64,000 bases of DNA, from positions 6,824,001 to 6,888,000 of the forward strand of contig NZ_CP107841.1 in the NCBI RefSeq assembly GCF_036346855.1. Direction: 5' to 3'. Positions 8,935 to 17,052 of this stretch are shown piece by piece. The DNA comes from Streptomyces europaeiscabiei. GTDB lineage: Bacteria > Actinomycetota > Actinomycetes > Streptomycetales > Streptomycetaceae. The notes beneath the pieces are model-generated. The model did not search any database. It was not told the DNA's origin and saw nothing but the letters and a program-made list of their open reading frames with translations. Each line of letters begins with the position of its first letter. The stretch's first letter is position 1. The position numbers and the translations under genes are program-made.

Positions 8935-9771
8935 TTAGAAGAGGGTCGGATCGTCGAAGACGCCGGACGCGACCAGGTACACGTAGAAGTCGGCGAGCGC
9001 CACACTCACCAACGACGCCCAGGCGAGCTGCATGTGGCGGGCGTTGAGCTTCCCGACCCAACTCCACATCCGGTAGCGCACGGGATGCCTGGAGAAGTGC
9101 TTGAGCTTGCCGCCGACGATGTGCCGGCACGAGTGGCAGGAGAGGGTGTACGCCCAGATCAGCACGATGTTGACGAGGAACACGAGGGTGCCGAGGCCCA
9201 TGTGGCCCCACTCGTAGTGCTCGTCGCGGAAGGCCAGGACCGTGTCGTAGGTGAGGATGCCGGCGACCAGCAGGGCCGCGTAGAAGAAGTACCGGTGGAG
9301 GTTCTGCAGGATCAGCGGGAAGCGGGTCTCGCCGGAGTACTTCTGGTGCGGCTCGGCCACCGCGCAGGCGGGCGGGGACGCCCAGAAGCCGCGGTAGTAG
9401 GCCTTGCGGTAGTAGTAGCAGGTCAGGCGGAAGCCGAGCGGGAAGATCAGGATGATGATCGCCGGTGAGATGCCCCACCAGCCGCCGAGGATCTCCCAGT
9501 TGGGGCCGGCGCGCATGGGCTCGCAGCGTTCCGCCAGACAGGGCGAGTAGAACGGCGAGACGTAGGGGGCCGCGTAGTAGTGCGCGTCGGCGAAGGCCCG
9601 CCAGGTCGAATAGACGATGAAGGCCAGCAGCCCGGCGGCCGTGGCGGCGGGGGCCAGCCACCAGCGGTCGGTGCGCAGATGCGGGGCGGAGATCGCGGCG
9701 CGCGTACGGCTCCGCACGCCGCCGCGCTGTGGATGGGGTTCTGTTGCCGGTGGTTCCGTACCAGTGGCCAA
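8935..9771 (-). CDS. sdhC: succinate dehydrogenase membrane-anchor subunit, Sdh1-type with CHSCRH motif
   Basis: 278 residues with about five membrane segments (near 38-55, 98-118, 160-180, 190-210 and 245-268). It is the single-chain membrane anchor that receives electrons for quinone reduction, as in the mycobacterial Sdh1 complex. Residues 212-217 read CHSCRH directly after a membrane helix. In the M. smegmatis Sdh1 structure the corresponding subunit carries a membrane-embedded Rieske-type [2Fe-2S] cluster in place of the usual heme arrangement, and this motif is the obvious candidate ligand set. The start is TTG 9771 with a modest GGGAG site; other starts are possible. A second anchor subunit (sdhD) is absent from the operon. 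Confidence 0.88.
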   Translation of the reverse strand: MATGTEPPATEPHPQRGGVRSRTRAAISAPHLRTDRWWLAPAATAAGLLAFIVYSTWRAFADAHYYAAPYVSPFYSPCLAERCEPMRAGPNWEILGGWWGISPAIIILIFPLGFRLTCYYYRKAYYRGFWASPPACAVAEPHQKYSGETRFPLILQNLHRYFFYAALLVAGILTYDTVLAFRDEHYEWGHMGLGTLVFLVNIVLIWAYTLSCHSCRHIVGGKLKHFSRHPVRYRMWSWVGKLNARHMQLAWASLVSVALADFYVYLVASGVFDDPTLF

Positions 9772-9862
9772 CGGGGGACTCCCGGTCGGGTTCTTGGCGT
9801 GTCGGGTTCTCGGTCTCGGGTTCTTGTGGTGGTCGGTTGTGGTGGTCGGTCGGTTACGGCGG

Positions 9863-10153
9863 TCAGGGTGCGCGGCGGTCGCGGGCGCCTAGGCCCTCGT
9901 CGTCCGAGTCCGTCCACAGGGAGCTGTCGTACGGGGTGTCGGGGATGGAGACGAGGTCGGGGCGGCGCGGCTTCGCCAGTTCGGGGGCGGCCTCGCCGAG
10001 CAACGCGACGCTCTCGCGCAGGTGGTCGGCGTCGGTGCGGACGCGGCGTATCTCCAGGCCGCTGCCGCCGAGTTGCTGTTCCAGGCGGCGTACGGACCGG
10101 GTCAGTTCGTCCAGGCAGCGCCGGACTGCCGTCAAGTCGTCGTGCACGGACAT
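9863..10153 (-). CDS. small coiled-coil protein upstream of sdhC, unknown function
   Basis: 96 residues. The first 60 or so form an amphipathic helix of coiled-coil type (VRRCLDELTRSVRRLEQQL and onward), followed by a short acidic Asp/Ser-rich tail. No signal peptide or membrane segment. ATG 10153 has the site GAGGG at good distance. It is 91 bases upstream of sdhC on the same strand and likely the first gene of the operon. I recognise it only as a conserved Streptomyces neighbour of this sdh operon; a role in complex assembly is conceivable but not shown. Confidence 0.75.
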   Translation of the reverse strand: MSVHDDLTAVRRCLDELTRSVRRLEQQLGGSGLEIRRVRTDADHLRESVALLGEAAPELAKPRRPDLVSIPDTPYDSSLWTDSDDEGLGARDRRAP

Positions 10154-10668
10154 GACTTGCCCTCGCTTTCAGGGGGCGGTGGCCCCAAGGCGGCAATGTT
10201 CATGCGCCTGCGAGTGTCGCGCGTCACACCTGCCGGTGGGAAGCGGTGTGCGGGGTTCTTTTGCGTGGGGGGAGCTCGGGGGGCTGGGGTGGGTTCTTGT
10301 CCGCGGGTCCGGTGGGGCTTCTCGCGGAGTTCCCCGCGCCCCTGAAAAGCAGGGGCTGCGGGCCTTGCTTTTCAGGGGCGCGGGGCAGTGGTCTCTCCAG
10401 CCGGCAGGGGCCTGATCTCTTGGGGGCGCGGGGAACCGCGCGACCAGCCCTCACCGGACCCGCACCCGCCAAGGCACCCGAACCCACCCGAACTGTCAGG
10501 CGTCCAAACGGGTGGGTTCCCGGGGGCTCGCCGTCGTGTCGGCGCACCCGCGAGGCCTCCGTCCTCTTCAGTGGGCCGCATCCGTCTGATCAGCTCCATA
10601 TACCGCCGAACGTGATCAGAGCCGCCCCCGTCCCCGTTCTCCCACCGCGGAGCGAGGAGGTCGCAGTG
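10154..10668. other. divergent intergenic region between the sdh operon and the orphan binding protein
   Basis: About 515 bases without a supported gene. It contains the large inverted repeat at 10332-10385 and, at about 10418-10470, a sequence starting GGGGGCGCGGGGAACC with GCGCGACCAGCC, which recurs near 50738 and 58571. The last 60 bases are less repetitive and end in a GAGGAGG ribosome binding site; promoters for both flanking operons should lie here but I cannot fix them. Confidence 0.6.
10332..10385. repeat. perfect 20-bp inverted repeat and start of a dispersed intergenic repeat
   Basis: The arms at 10332-10351 and 10366-10385 are exact reverse complements (CCCCGCGCCCCTGAAAAGCA) with a 14-base loop, so a very stable hairpin. 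It has no U-tract and lies upstream of both flanking genes, so it is more likely an intergenic palindromic repeat than a terminator. Related GGGGCGCGGGG blocks are at about 10420, 50740 and 58595. Confidence 0.85.
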
Positions 10669-13050
10669 ATGCCGATTCCCCACGACCGCGTTCGACCGCG
10701 CCCCCCGCGCTGCTCCCTGGCGTTCCTGGTCGCCGGCGTGCTCACGATGCCCGTGCTGAGCGGATGCGGTGAGGAGGACCCGGCGGGCAGGCCCGTCGCC
10801 GGACAGGACATCGCGCCGGCCGCGCGGAACCTCGTCGCCGACGGCGGCACCCTGCGCTGGGCCGTCGACGCCGTGCCGGAGACGCTGAACACGTTCCAGT
10901 CGGACGCCGACCCGGCCACGGCACGGATCGCCGGAGCCGTACTGCCGTCGATGTACCGCCTCGACACCAGCGGACGCCCGCAGCTCAACACCGACTACCT
11001 GGAGTCCGCGAAGGTCGTCGAACGCGAGCCCCGCCAGGTTGTCCTCTACAAGCTCCACCAGGAGGCGGTGTGGAGCGACGGCCGGGAGATCGGCGCCGCC
11101 GACTTCGCCGCGCAGTGGCGGGCCCTGTCGGGCAAGGACTCCGCGTACTGGACCGCCAGGAACGCCGGCTACGAACGCATCGAGAAGATCGAACGCGGCG
11201 ACAACGACCTGGAGGTCCGGGTCACCTTCGCCCGCCCGTACGCCGACTGGAGATCGCTCTTCTCGCCGCTGTACCCGAAGCAGGTGATGGGCACCCCCGA
11301 CTCCTTCAACGACGGCGCCCGCAAGCGGCTCAAGGTCACCGCCGGGCCGTTCGCGCTGAAGGACGTCGACCGCAAGGGCGGCGAGGTCACGCTCGCCCGC
11401 AACCTCCGCTGGTGGGGCCGCCCCGCCAAGCTCTCCGAGCTGGTGCTGCGCGCCGTACCGCGCGCCGAGCGGGCCAAGGCGCTGGCCGAGGACCAGGTCG
11501 ACATCGCCGAGATCGACTCGGTGCAGGCCGAGCGGATCATGCTCGCCTCCCGTGACAGGAAGAAGTCGCAGGGCGCCGGTCCTCCTCTCTCGCGGAGCGC
11601 CCCCCAGACCCAGGAGGGCGCCCCCGCCCACGGCCCCGGACTGACCCCCGCGAAGTCGCTTCGGTCCTGGGCCATCGCGCACGGCTCGGACGAGAAGGCC
11701 GCGAACGACGAGACCAGCGCCCGGGAGAAGCGGCGCGCGGCGCTCGCCGAGTACACCGCCCAGCAGTCCGCCCTGCGCGGTTTCGCCGTCCGCCGGTCCC
11801 TGGAACCCGCCTTCACCCAGCTCGCCCTGAACGGTTCGGACGGCCCCCTCGCCGACGAGCGTGTCCGCCGCGCCGTGGCCCGCGCGATCGACCGCGAGAA
11901 GCTCGCCGCCCTCGTCCTGGAGCCCCTCGGCCTGCCCGCCGAGCCCGTCGGCAGCCATCTCGCTCTCGCCGGCCAGGCCGCCTATGCCGACAACAGCGGT
12001 GCCCTCGGCGACCAGGACGCCGACGAGGCGCGGGCCCTGCTCGCCGACGCCGGATGGGAACAGGGCGGCCCCCTGGAGCCCGTCCAGCCCATGGAGAGCG
12101 AGAAGGCGGCCGGTGCGGAGGGGGAGAAGCCCAGGACGAAGGACGCCGCCGGCTCCGACAAGTCCGGCTCCGGTCCCGGTTCAGGGAAGTCCGCTTCCGC
12201 CTCTGCGTCTGCGTCTGCGTCCGTCTCCGCCTCTGCGTCCGCGTCTGCCTCTGCCTCTGCGTCTGCCTCTGCCTCCACGTCCGCCTCTGCGTCCGTCTCC
12301 GCCTCCGGTAAATCCGGCTCCTCCGACGACGAGAGCACGTACATCGTCGGCGAGGACAACAAGCCGTACGACGCCGACGCGAACCTCGCGCAGGACGGCA
12401 AGCAGTTCAAGCCGGGCGGCGCGCCCGGCGCGTACGCGCCACAGGGGACGCGGGCGCCCGCCGATGCCGCGCGGGGGCCGCTGGCCAAGAACGGCAAGCT
12501 CCTGACGCTGAGGTTCGTGCTGCCGGACGGGCCGGGGTCGGAGTCGCTGCGGGCCGTCGGTGAGCGGATCGCGGCGATGCTGGAGCGCGTCGGGATCCGT
12601 ACGGAGATCACGAAGGTCGCCGACGAGAGCTACTTCAAGGACCACATCGCCAACGGCCAGTACGACCTCGCGCTGTACTCCTGGCCGACCTCCGCGTACC
12701 CCGCCACCGACGCCCGGCCGATCTACGCCAAGCCGGTGCCCGCGGCCGACGGCTCGCTGAGCGTCGAGCAGAACTACACGCGCGTCGGCACGGACCGGGT
12801 CGACCAACTCTTCGACCAGGCCGTATCCACCCTCGACGAGTCCAAGACCCGCGCCCTGATCCGCAAGGCGGACGCCCGGATCTGGGCCGCCGCCGGATCC
12901 ATCCCCCTCTACCAGCGGCCCCAGCTCGTCGCCGCCCGCACCACCCTGGCCAACGCGGGTGCCTTCGGCTTCCAGACCCCGGTCTACGAGGACATGGGGT
13001 TCTTGAAGAAGGGGGCCAAAACGTCGGCGGACCGGGTGTCGCGGAACTGA
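10669..13050 (+). CDS. orphan oligopeptide-binding lipoprotein (family 5 SBP) with Ser-Ala insert
   Basis: 793 residues, much longer than the 540-600 usual for this family. The N-terminus has a signal peptide ending in the lipobox LSGC. The family 5 fold is recognisable from AVDAVPETLNTF through VWSDGREIGAADFAAQW to the C-terminal lobe. Two insertions explain the extra length: a low-complexity linker (about 300-355) and a region near 480-580 that contains a run of roughly 20 Ser-Ala pairs encoded by a hexanucleotide-type repeat (12187-12310). It probably binds peptides outside the membrane. No permease or ATPase genes adjoin it, so it must use another importer, perhaps one of the three further right. 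ATG 10669 follows GAGGAGG; GTG 10666 is equally possible. A 40-bp copy of its 3' end recurs at 14030. Confidence 0.85.
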   Translation: MPIPHDRVRPRPPRCSLAFLVAGVLTMPVLSGCGEEDPAGRPVAGQDIAPAARNLVADGGTLRWAVDAVPETLNTFQSDADPATARIAGAVLPSMYRLDTSGRPQLNTDYLESAKVVEREPRQVVLYKLHQEAVWSDGREIGAADFAAQWRALSGKDSAYWTARNAGYERIEKIERGDNDLEVRVTFARPYADWRSLFSPLYPKQVMGTPDSFNDGARKRLKVTAGPFALKDVDRKGGEVTLARNLRWWGRPAKLSELVLRAVPRAERAKALAEDQVDIAEIDSVQAERIMLASRDRKKSQGAGPPLSRSAPQTQEGAPAHGPGLTPAKSLRSWAIAHGSDEKAANDETSAREKRRAALAEYTAQQSALRGFAVRRSLEPAFTQLALNGSDGPLADERVRRAVARAIDREKLAALVLEPLGLPAEPVGSHLALAGQAAYADNSGALGDQDADEARALLADAGWEQGGPLEPVQPMESEKAAGAEGEKPRTKDAAGSDKSGSGPGSGKSASASASASASVSASASASASASASASASTSASASVSASGKSGSSDDESTYIVGEDNKPYDADANLAQDGKQFKPGGAPGAYAPQGTRAPADAARGPLAKNGKLLTLRFVLPDGPGSESLRAVGERIAAMLERVGIRTEITKVADESYFKDHIANGQYDLALYSWPTSAYPATDARPIYAKPVPAADGSLSVEQNYTRVGTDRVDQLFDQAVSTLDESKTRALIRKADARIWAAAGSIPLYQRPQLVAARTTLANAGAFGFQTPVYEDMGFLKKGAKTSADRVSRN
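12187..12310 (+). repeat. in-frame Ser-Ala microsatellite
   Basis: Hexanucleotide-like repeats (TCTGCG/TCCGCC/TCTGCC variants) within the binding-protein gene, coding for alternating Ser and Ala with occasional Val or Thr. The opposite strand also stays open across it. Six-base periodicity means that length changes would keep the frame. Confidence 0.9.
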
Positions 13051-13183
13051 TACTCACAGCCGCCTCTGACGACGCTCAAACGCCTTGCCTCGCCTTGCCC
13101 CGCCCGCACGGGCGGCGGGATGATGACCGCGCTGTTGATCATCATGCGGCTGTGGTGGCCGTACGGGGGAAGTGGGGCGCAGG

Positions 13184-13900
13184 ATGCACACAGTGCGACG
13201 GGCATCGGTGGTGGTACTGGCCGCAGCGGCCCTGGCCGTGGCTCTGACGGCCTGCACCGGTAGCCCGGACGGGCAGGCCGAGCAGGACGGACAGGACAAG
13301 CCCGCAGCCGGGCAGTCCCGGGCCGCGGCCCAGTCCAAGGCGTGCGGGAACGGCACGTTCACCTGGGTCAACGTCGAGCAGCCGACGCGGCTGATCGCTG
13401 TCGCCGACGCGGAGCGGATGGGCGAGGGCGGTGGTGAGTTCACCCGGAAGCTGCGGTGGGTCCGTACGCCGGAGGTCTCGGTGGAGGCCGAAGGGCCGAC
13501 GCTGGACTCGGCCGACGTGCTGTTCTCGTTGGGCAAGAGGATCGGCTACTTCGACGCCGACGCTCAGTTCATGGACGAGGCCGGCAACGTGTTCGTCGAC
13601 GTCGGTAACCGTCCCGAGCTGAGCGCCGATCTGGGGTCGGTCACCTCGGCGGGCAACTTCGTGAACTACGCCTATGCGAAGGCGGTGGAAGGCGACTTCC
13701 GCTACTCCTGCGCTGACGGCGAGACCACGCTGGGGCATGCCGAGAGCTGGAGGGTCGATGGCGAGGGCAGCCTGACATGCGACCAGGTCCCCAGCGACAG
13801 CGCCGTGGCCCTCGAAGCCGCCCGGATCTCCTGCTCCGCGGACTCGGTCGCCGCGAAGGCCGGCCGGAAGGCCGCGGACAAGGCCTTGGCCGCGAACTGA
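13184..13900 (+). CDS. small secreted lipoprotein, tandem paralogue 1
   Basis: 238 residues with a signal peptide and lipobox LTAC (near residue 20). After a Gln/Ala-rich linker comes a compact domain that starts KACGNGTFTW and contains paired cysteines (RYSCAD, LTCDQV, ISCSAD). It is a paralogue of the protein at 14241-14885, which shows the same opening KAC.NGT..W and the same closing pattern of Cys residues. Function unknown; the lipobox places it on the outer face of the membrane. ATG 13184 is used; GTG 13172 is an alternative with a poorly spaced site. It follows the orphan binding protein by 133 bases. Confidence 0.75.
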   Translation: MHTVRRASVVVLAAAALAVALTACTGSPDGQAEQDGQDKPAAGQSRAAAQSKACGNGTFTWVNVEQPTRLIAVADAERMGEGGGEFTRKLRWVRTPEVSVEAEGPTLDSADVLFSLGKRIGYFDADAQFMDEAGNVFVDVGNRPELSADLGSVTSAGNFVNYAYAKAVEGDFRYSCADGETTLGHAESWRVDGEGSLTCDQVPSDSAVALEAARISCSADSVAAKAGRKAADKALAAN

Positions 13901-13964
13901 GCGGTGCCCGTGCGGTGCCCGGTCCCCCGCCGGTGCCTCGCCCTCGCTCATCCCGGAGCCCGGC

Positions 13965-14029
13965 CCCGTCCGACCAGCCCTGAGCTGTGCCGAAGTGGCC
14001 CGGCGAGCCCCATCCCCGGCGCACCGGTA
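13965..14029 (+). repeat. 65-bp direct repeat, copy A
   Basis: Starts CCCGTCCGACCAGCCCTGAG and matches 14920-14984 with three mismatches. Each copy lies shortly after the stop of one of the two paralogous lipoprotein genes. The match marks the edge of a tandem duplication. Confidence 0.92.
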
Positions 14030-14071
14030 TTCCAGACCCCGGCGTACGAGGGCATGGGCTTCCTGAAGAGA
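14030..14071 (+). pseudogene. fragment of the oligopeptide-binding protein 3' end
   Basis: About 40 bases match the last codons of the gene at 10669-13050 with five mismatches; both encode FQTP.YE.MGFLK. The fragment follows the 65-bp repeat directly and has no start or upstream coding sequence of its own. It is best read as the junction left when a unit running from the binding-protein 3' end through the lipoprotein gene was duplicated. Confidence 0.8.
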
Positions 14072-14240
14072 AGAAGAGCGCGCGGGAGTCGGCGAGCCCG
14101 GTGCCCCAGGGCCGAGCTGTCGTGCTCATGCAATCTCTGAGGTATCTCAAATGTCTTGCCGCCCGGCCTCCGCTGCCTCGACGATGATCGTGATCGATCG
14201 TCACTCGGTGATCGGACGACGGGGAACGGGGAAGGATGTC

Positions 14241-14885
14241 ATGGGCATGCGTGTCATGGCAGTTCGGACTTCGGCGGCAGCAGGGCTGGCCGCGGTCGCT
14301 CTGGCGGCGGGGCTCACGGCTTGTACGGGTGGGTCGGGCGACGGGAAGAAGGACGACCCGGCCTCGGCCAAGGCGTGCACGAACGGGACGTACGCCTGGT
14401 CGGATGTCCGGCGGTCGGAGAAGCTGGCCGAGCTTGCCGACCCGATCGACATCCCGAAGAAGGTCGACCAGTACAGAGCCGAACTCGAACCCGTCGGCGA
14501 CAACCGCTACCGGCCTGCGGTCACCGGTGCCCCCAAAGGCGTCGGCGCGGTCCGGGTCATCAAGGCGCTGGGTAAGCACCTGAAGACGGAGGAGCGGCTC
14601 GCGTACCCGTCCGAGCCTGCGGTGGACGAGATCGGCCACTACATCGAGAACGCCACCGGGGACATCGAGGGCTCGTACTTCGCGTGGTCGTCGATCGACC
14701 TCGTCGAGGCCGGTTTCACGTACACCTGCGAGGGCTCCGAGCCGGTGAAGGGCCACGTGGTGTCGTACGAGAACTCTGCCTCCGGCTTCTGGGACTGTGC
14801 CGACGAGCCGGTCGGGGGCAAGGCCGCCCTCGACGCCGCTCGGTTGAGCTGCCCCGAAGGGTCGCGAGCGGCGCAGGCGGCCTGA
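14241..14885 (+). CDS. small secreted lipoprotein, tandem paralogue 2
   Basis: 214 residues, signal peptide with lipobox LTAC, then a short charged linker and a domain beginning KACTNGTYAW. C-terminal cysteines occur in YTCEGS, WDCADE and LSCPEG, paralleling paralogue 1 at 13184-13900. ATG 14241 follows GGGGAAGGA; the next in-frame ATGs (MGMRVMAV) are alternatives. Function unknown. The gene is followed by copy B of the 65-bp repeat and then typA. Divergence between the paralogues is large in the coding part although the flanking repeat is almost identical. Confidence 0.75.
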   Translation: MGMRVMAVRTSAAAGLAAVALAAGLTACTGGSGDGKKDDPASAKACTNGTYAWSDVRRSEKLAELADPIDIPKKVDQYRAELEPVGDNRYRPAVTGAPKGVGAVRVIKALGKHLKTEERLAYPSEPAVDEIGHYIENATGDIEGSYFAWSSIDLVEAGFTYTCEGSEPVKGHVVSYENSASGFWDCADEPVGGKAALDAARLSCPEGSRAAQAA

Positions 14886-14919
14886 CGCCTGCGCTGTGGA
14901 CCCGCCGGGCCCTCCAGAG

Positions 14920-14984
14920 CCCGTCCGACCAGCCTTGAGCTGTGCCGAAGTAGCCCGGCGAGCCCCATCCCCGGCGCACCCGTA
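14920..14984 (+). repeat. 65-bp direct repeat, copy B
   Basis: Partner of 13965-14029, with 62 of 65 bases identical. It lies between the second lipoprotein gene and typA, so it may be part of the typA upstream region that was copied during the duplication. Confidence 0.92.
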
Positions 14985-15081
14985 CCATGGGGTGAGGCCG
15001 TGGCGTGTCCAGCCCGGCAGGGTCCGCGCGACACAGATGTCAGCGCAGGCCGTCCTCACACTCCGGGAGAAGCGCCTCAAT

Positions 15082-16989
15082 ATGGCCACGCGCCACGACA
15101 TCCGCAACGTTGCCATCGTCGCCCACGTCGACCACGGCAAGACCACTCTGGTCGACGCCATGCTCAAGCAGGCCGGTGCCTTCGCCGCGCACGCCGCCGA
15201 GTCGCTCGACGACCGCATGATGGACTCGAACGACCTGGAGCGTGAGAAGGGCATCACGATCCTCGCCAAGAACACGGCGGTGAAGTACCACCCGAAGGAC
15301 GGGGGGGACATCATCACCATCAACATCATCGACACCCCGGGCCACGCCGACTTCGGTGGCGAGGTCGAGCGCGGTCTGTCGATGGTGGACGCCGTGGTTC
15401 TGCTGGTCGACGCCTCCGAGGGGCCGTTGCCGCAGACCCGGTTCGTGCTGCGCAAGGCGCTCCAGCAGCGCCTGCCGGTCATCCTGTGCATCAACAAGAC
15501 CGACCGCCCGGACTCCCGGATCGACGAGGTCGTCAACGAGACCTACGACCTCTTCCTGGACCTGGACGCGGACGAGGAGCAGATCGAGTTCCCCATCGTC
15601 TACGCGTGTGCGCGTGACGGTGTCGCCTCGCTGACCAAGCCGGAGGACGGCACCGTCCCGGCCGACAGCAACAGCCTGGAGCCGTTCTTCTCCACGATCC
15701 TGTCGCACGTCCCGGCCCCGTCGTACGACGAGGAGGCCCCGCTCCAGGCGCACGTCACCAACCTGGACGCCGACAACTTCCTCGGCCGTATCGCGCTGCT
15801 CCGCGTCGAGCAGGGCGAGCTGCGCAAGGGCCAGACCGTCACGTGGATCAAGCGTGACGGCACGATGTCCAACGTCCGCATCACCGAGCTGATGATGACC
15901 GAGGCGCTCACCCGCAAGCCCGCCGAGATGGCCGGCCCGGGTGACATCTGTGCCGTCGCCGGTATCCCGGACATCATGATCGGCGAGACCCTCGCCGACC
16001 CCGAGAACCCGATCGCGCTGCCGCTCATCACGGTCGACGAGCCGGCGATCTCCATGACCATCGGTACGAACACCTCGCCGATGGTCGGCCGCGGCGGCAC
16101 CGGCAAGGGTGCCGAGAACAAGGCCGTGGTCAAGGACCGCAAGGTCACTGCCCGGCAGGTCAAGGACCGTCTCGACCGCGAGCTGATCGGTAACGTCAGC
16201 CTCCGTGTCCTTGAGACCGAGCGCCCCGACGCCTGGGAGGTCCAGGGCCGTGGTGAGCTCGCGCTCGCCATCCTGGTCGAGCAGATGCGCCGTGAGGGCT
16301 TCGAGCTGACCATCGGCAAGCCGCAGGTGGTCACCCAGGAGATCGACGGCAAGGTCCACGAGCCCGTCGAGCGCATGACGATCGACGTGCCCGAGGAGCA
16401 CATGGGCGCGGTCACGCAGCTCATGGGCGTCCGCAAGGGCCGGATGGACAACATGTCCAACCACGGTTCCGGCTGGGTGCGCATGGAGTTCGTCGTGCCC
16501 TCCCGCGGGCTCATCGGGTTCCGTACGGAGTTCCTCACGGGTACGCGTGGCACCGGTATCGCGCACTCGATCCACGAGGGCCACGAGCCCTGGTTCGGCG
16601 TGCTGGCGACCCGTAACAACGGTTCGCTGGTGGCCGACCGGGCCGGCGCCGTCACCGCCTTCGCGATGACGAACCTCCAGGAGCGCGGCGTGCTGTTCAC
16701 CGACCCCGGCACCGAGGTGTACGAGGGCATGATCGTCGGTGAGAACTCGCGCTCCGACGACATGGACGTGAACATCACCAAGGAGAAGAAGCTCACGAAC
16801 ATGCGGTCCTCCTCGGCCGACTCGTTCGAGGCGATCGTCCCGCCGCGCAAGCTCTCCCTGGAGCAGTCCCTGGAGTTCTGCCGCGACGACGAGTGCGTCG
16901 AGGTCACCCCGGAGGCGGTTCGTATCCGCAAGGTGAACCTGGACGCCCGCGAGCGCGCCCGCTCCGCGAGCCGCGCCAAGCACGGCTGA
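15082..16989 (+). CDS. typA: translational GTPase TypA/BipA
   Basis: 635 residues, a ribosome-associated GTPase of the EF-G superfamily involved in stress adaptation and ribosome assembly. The G domain shows the P-loop AHVDHGKTT (14-22), REKGITI, DTPGHADFGGEV and NKTD; after it come the beta-barrel, EF-G-like and TypA-specific C-terminal domains (GSGWVRMEF, SRGLIGFRTEF, ENSR). Length is normal. ATG 15082 follows GGGAGAAG; the frame is open upstream to 14896 but that part is not family sequence. A strong terminator follows at 17014. Confidence 0.96.
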   Translation: MATRHDIRNVAIVAHVDHGKTTLVDAMLKQAGAFAAHAAESLDDRMMDSNDLEREKGITILAKNTAVKYHPKDGGDIITINIIDTPGHADFGGEVERGLSMVDAVVLLVDASEGPLPQTRFVLRKALQQRLPVILCINKTDRPDSRIDEVVNETYDLFLDLDADEEQIEFPIVYACARDGVASLTKPEDGTVPADSNSLEPFFSTILSHVPAPSYDEEAPLQAHVTNLDADNFLGRIALLRVEQGELRKGQTVTWIKRDGTMSNVRITELMMTEALTRKPAEMAGPGDICAVAGIPDIMIGETLADPENPIALPLITVDEPAISMTIGTNTSPMVGRGGTGKGAENKAVVKDRKVTARQVKDRLDRELIGNVSLRVLETERPDAWEVQGRGELALAILVEQMRREGFELTIGKPQVVTQEIDGKVHEPVERMTIDVPEEHMGAVTQLMGVRKGRMDNMSNHGSGWVRMEFVVPSRGLIGFRTEFLTGTRGTGIAHSIHEGHEPWFGVLATRNNGSLVADRAGAVTAFAMTNLQERGVLFTDPGTEVYEGMIVGENSRSDDMDVNITKEKKLTNMRSSSADSFEAIVPPRKLSLEQSLEFCRDDECVEVTPEAVRIRKVNLDARERARSASRAKHG

Positions 16990-17013
16990 GTACTGCCTGT
17001 CCTGTTCACGCAG

Positions 17014-17052
17014 ACGGCCCGGCCACTCCCAAGAGGGGAGTGGCCGGGCCGT
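17014..17052 (+). terminator. strong hairpin terminator after typA
   Basis: A long perfect stem, ACGGCCCGGCCACTCCC with a four-base AAGA loop, lies 24 bases after the typA stop. There is no T-tract, as usual in Streptomyces. Confidence 0.88.
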
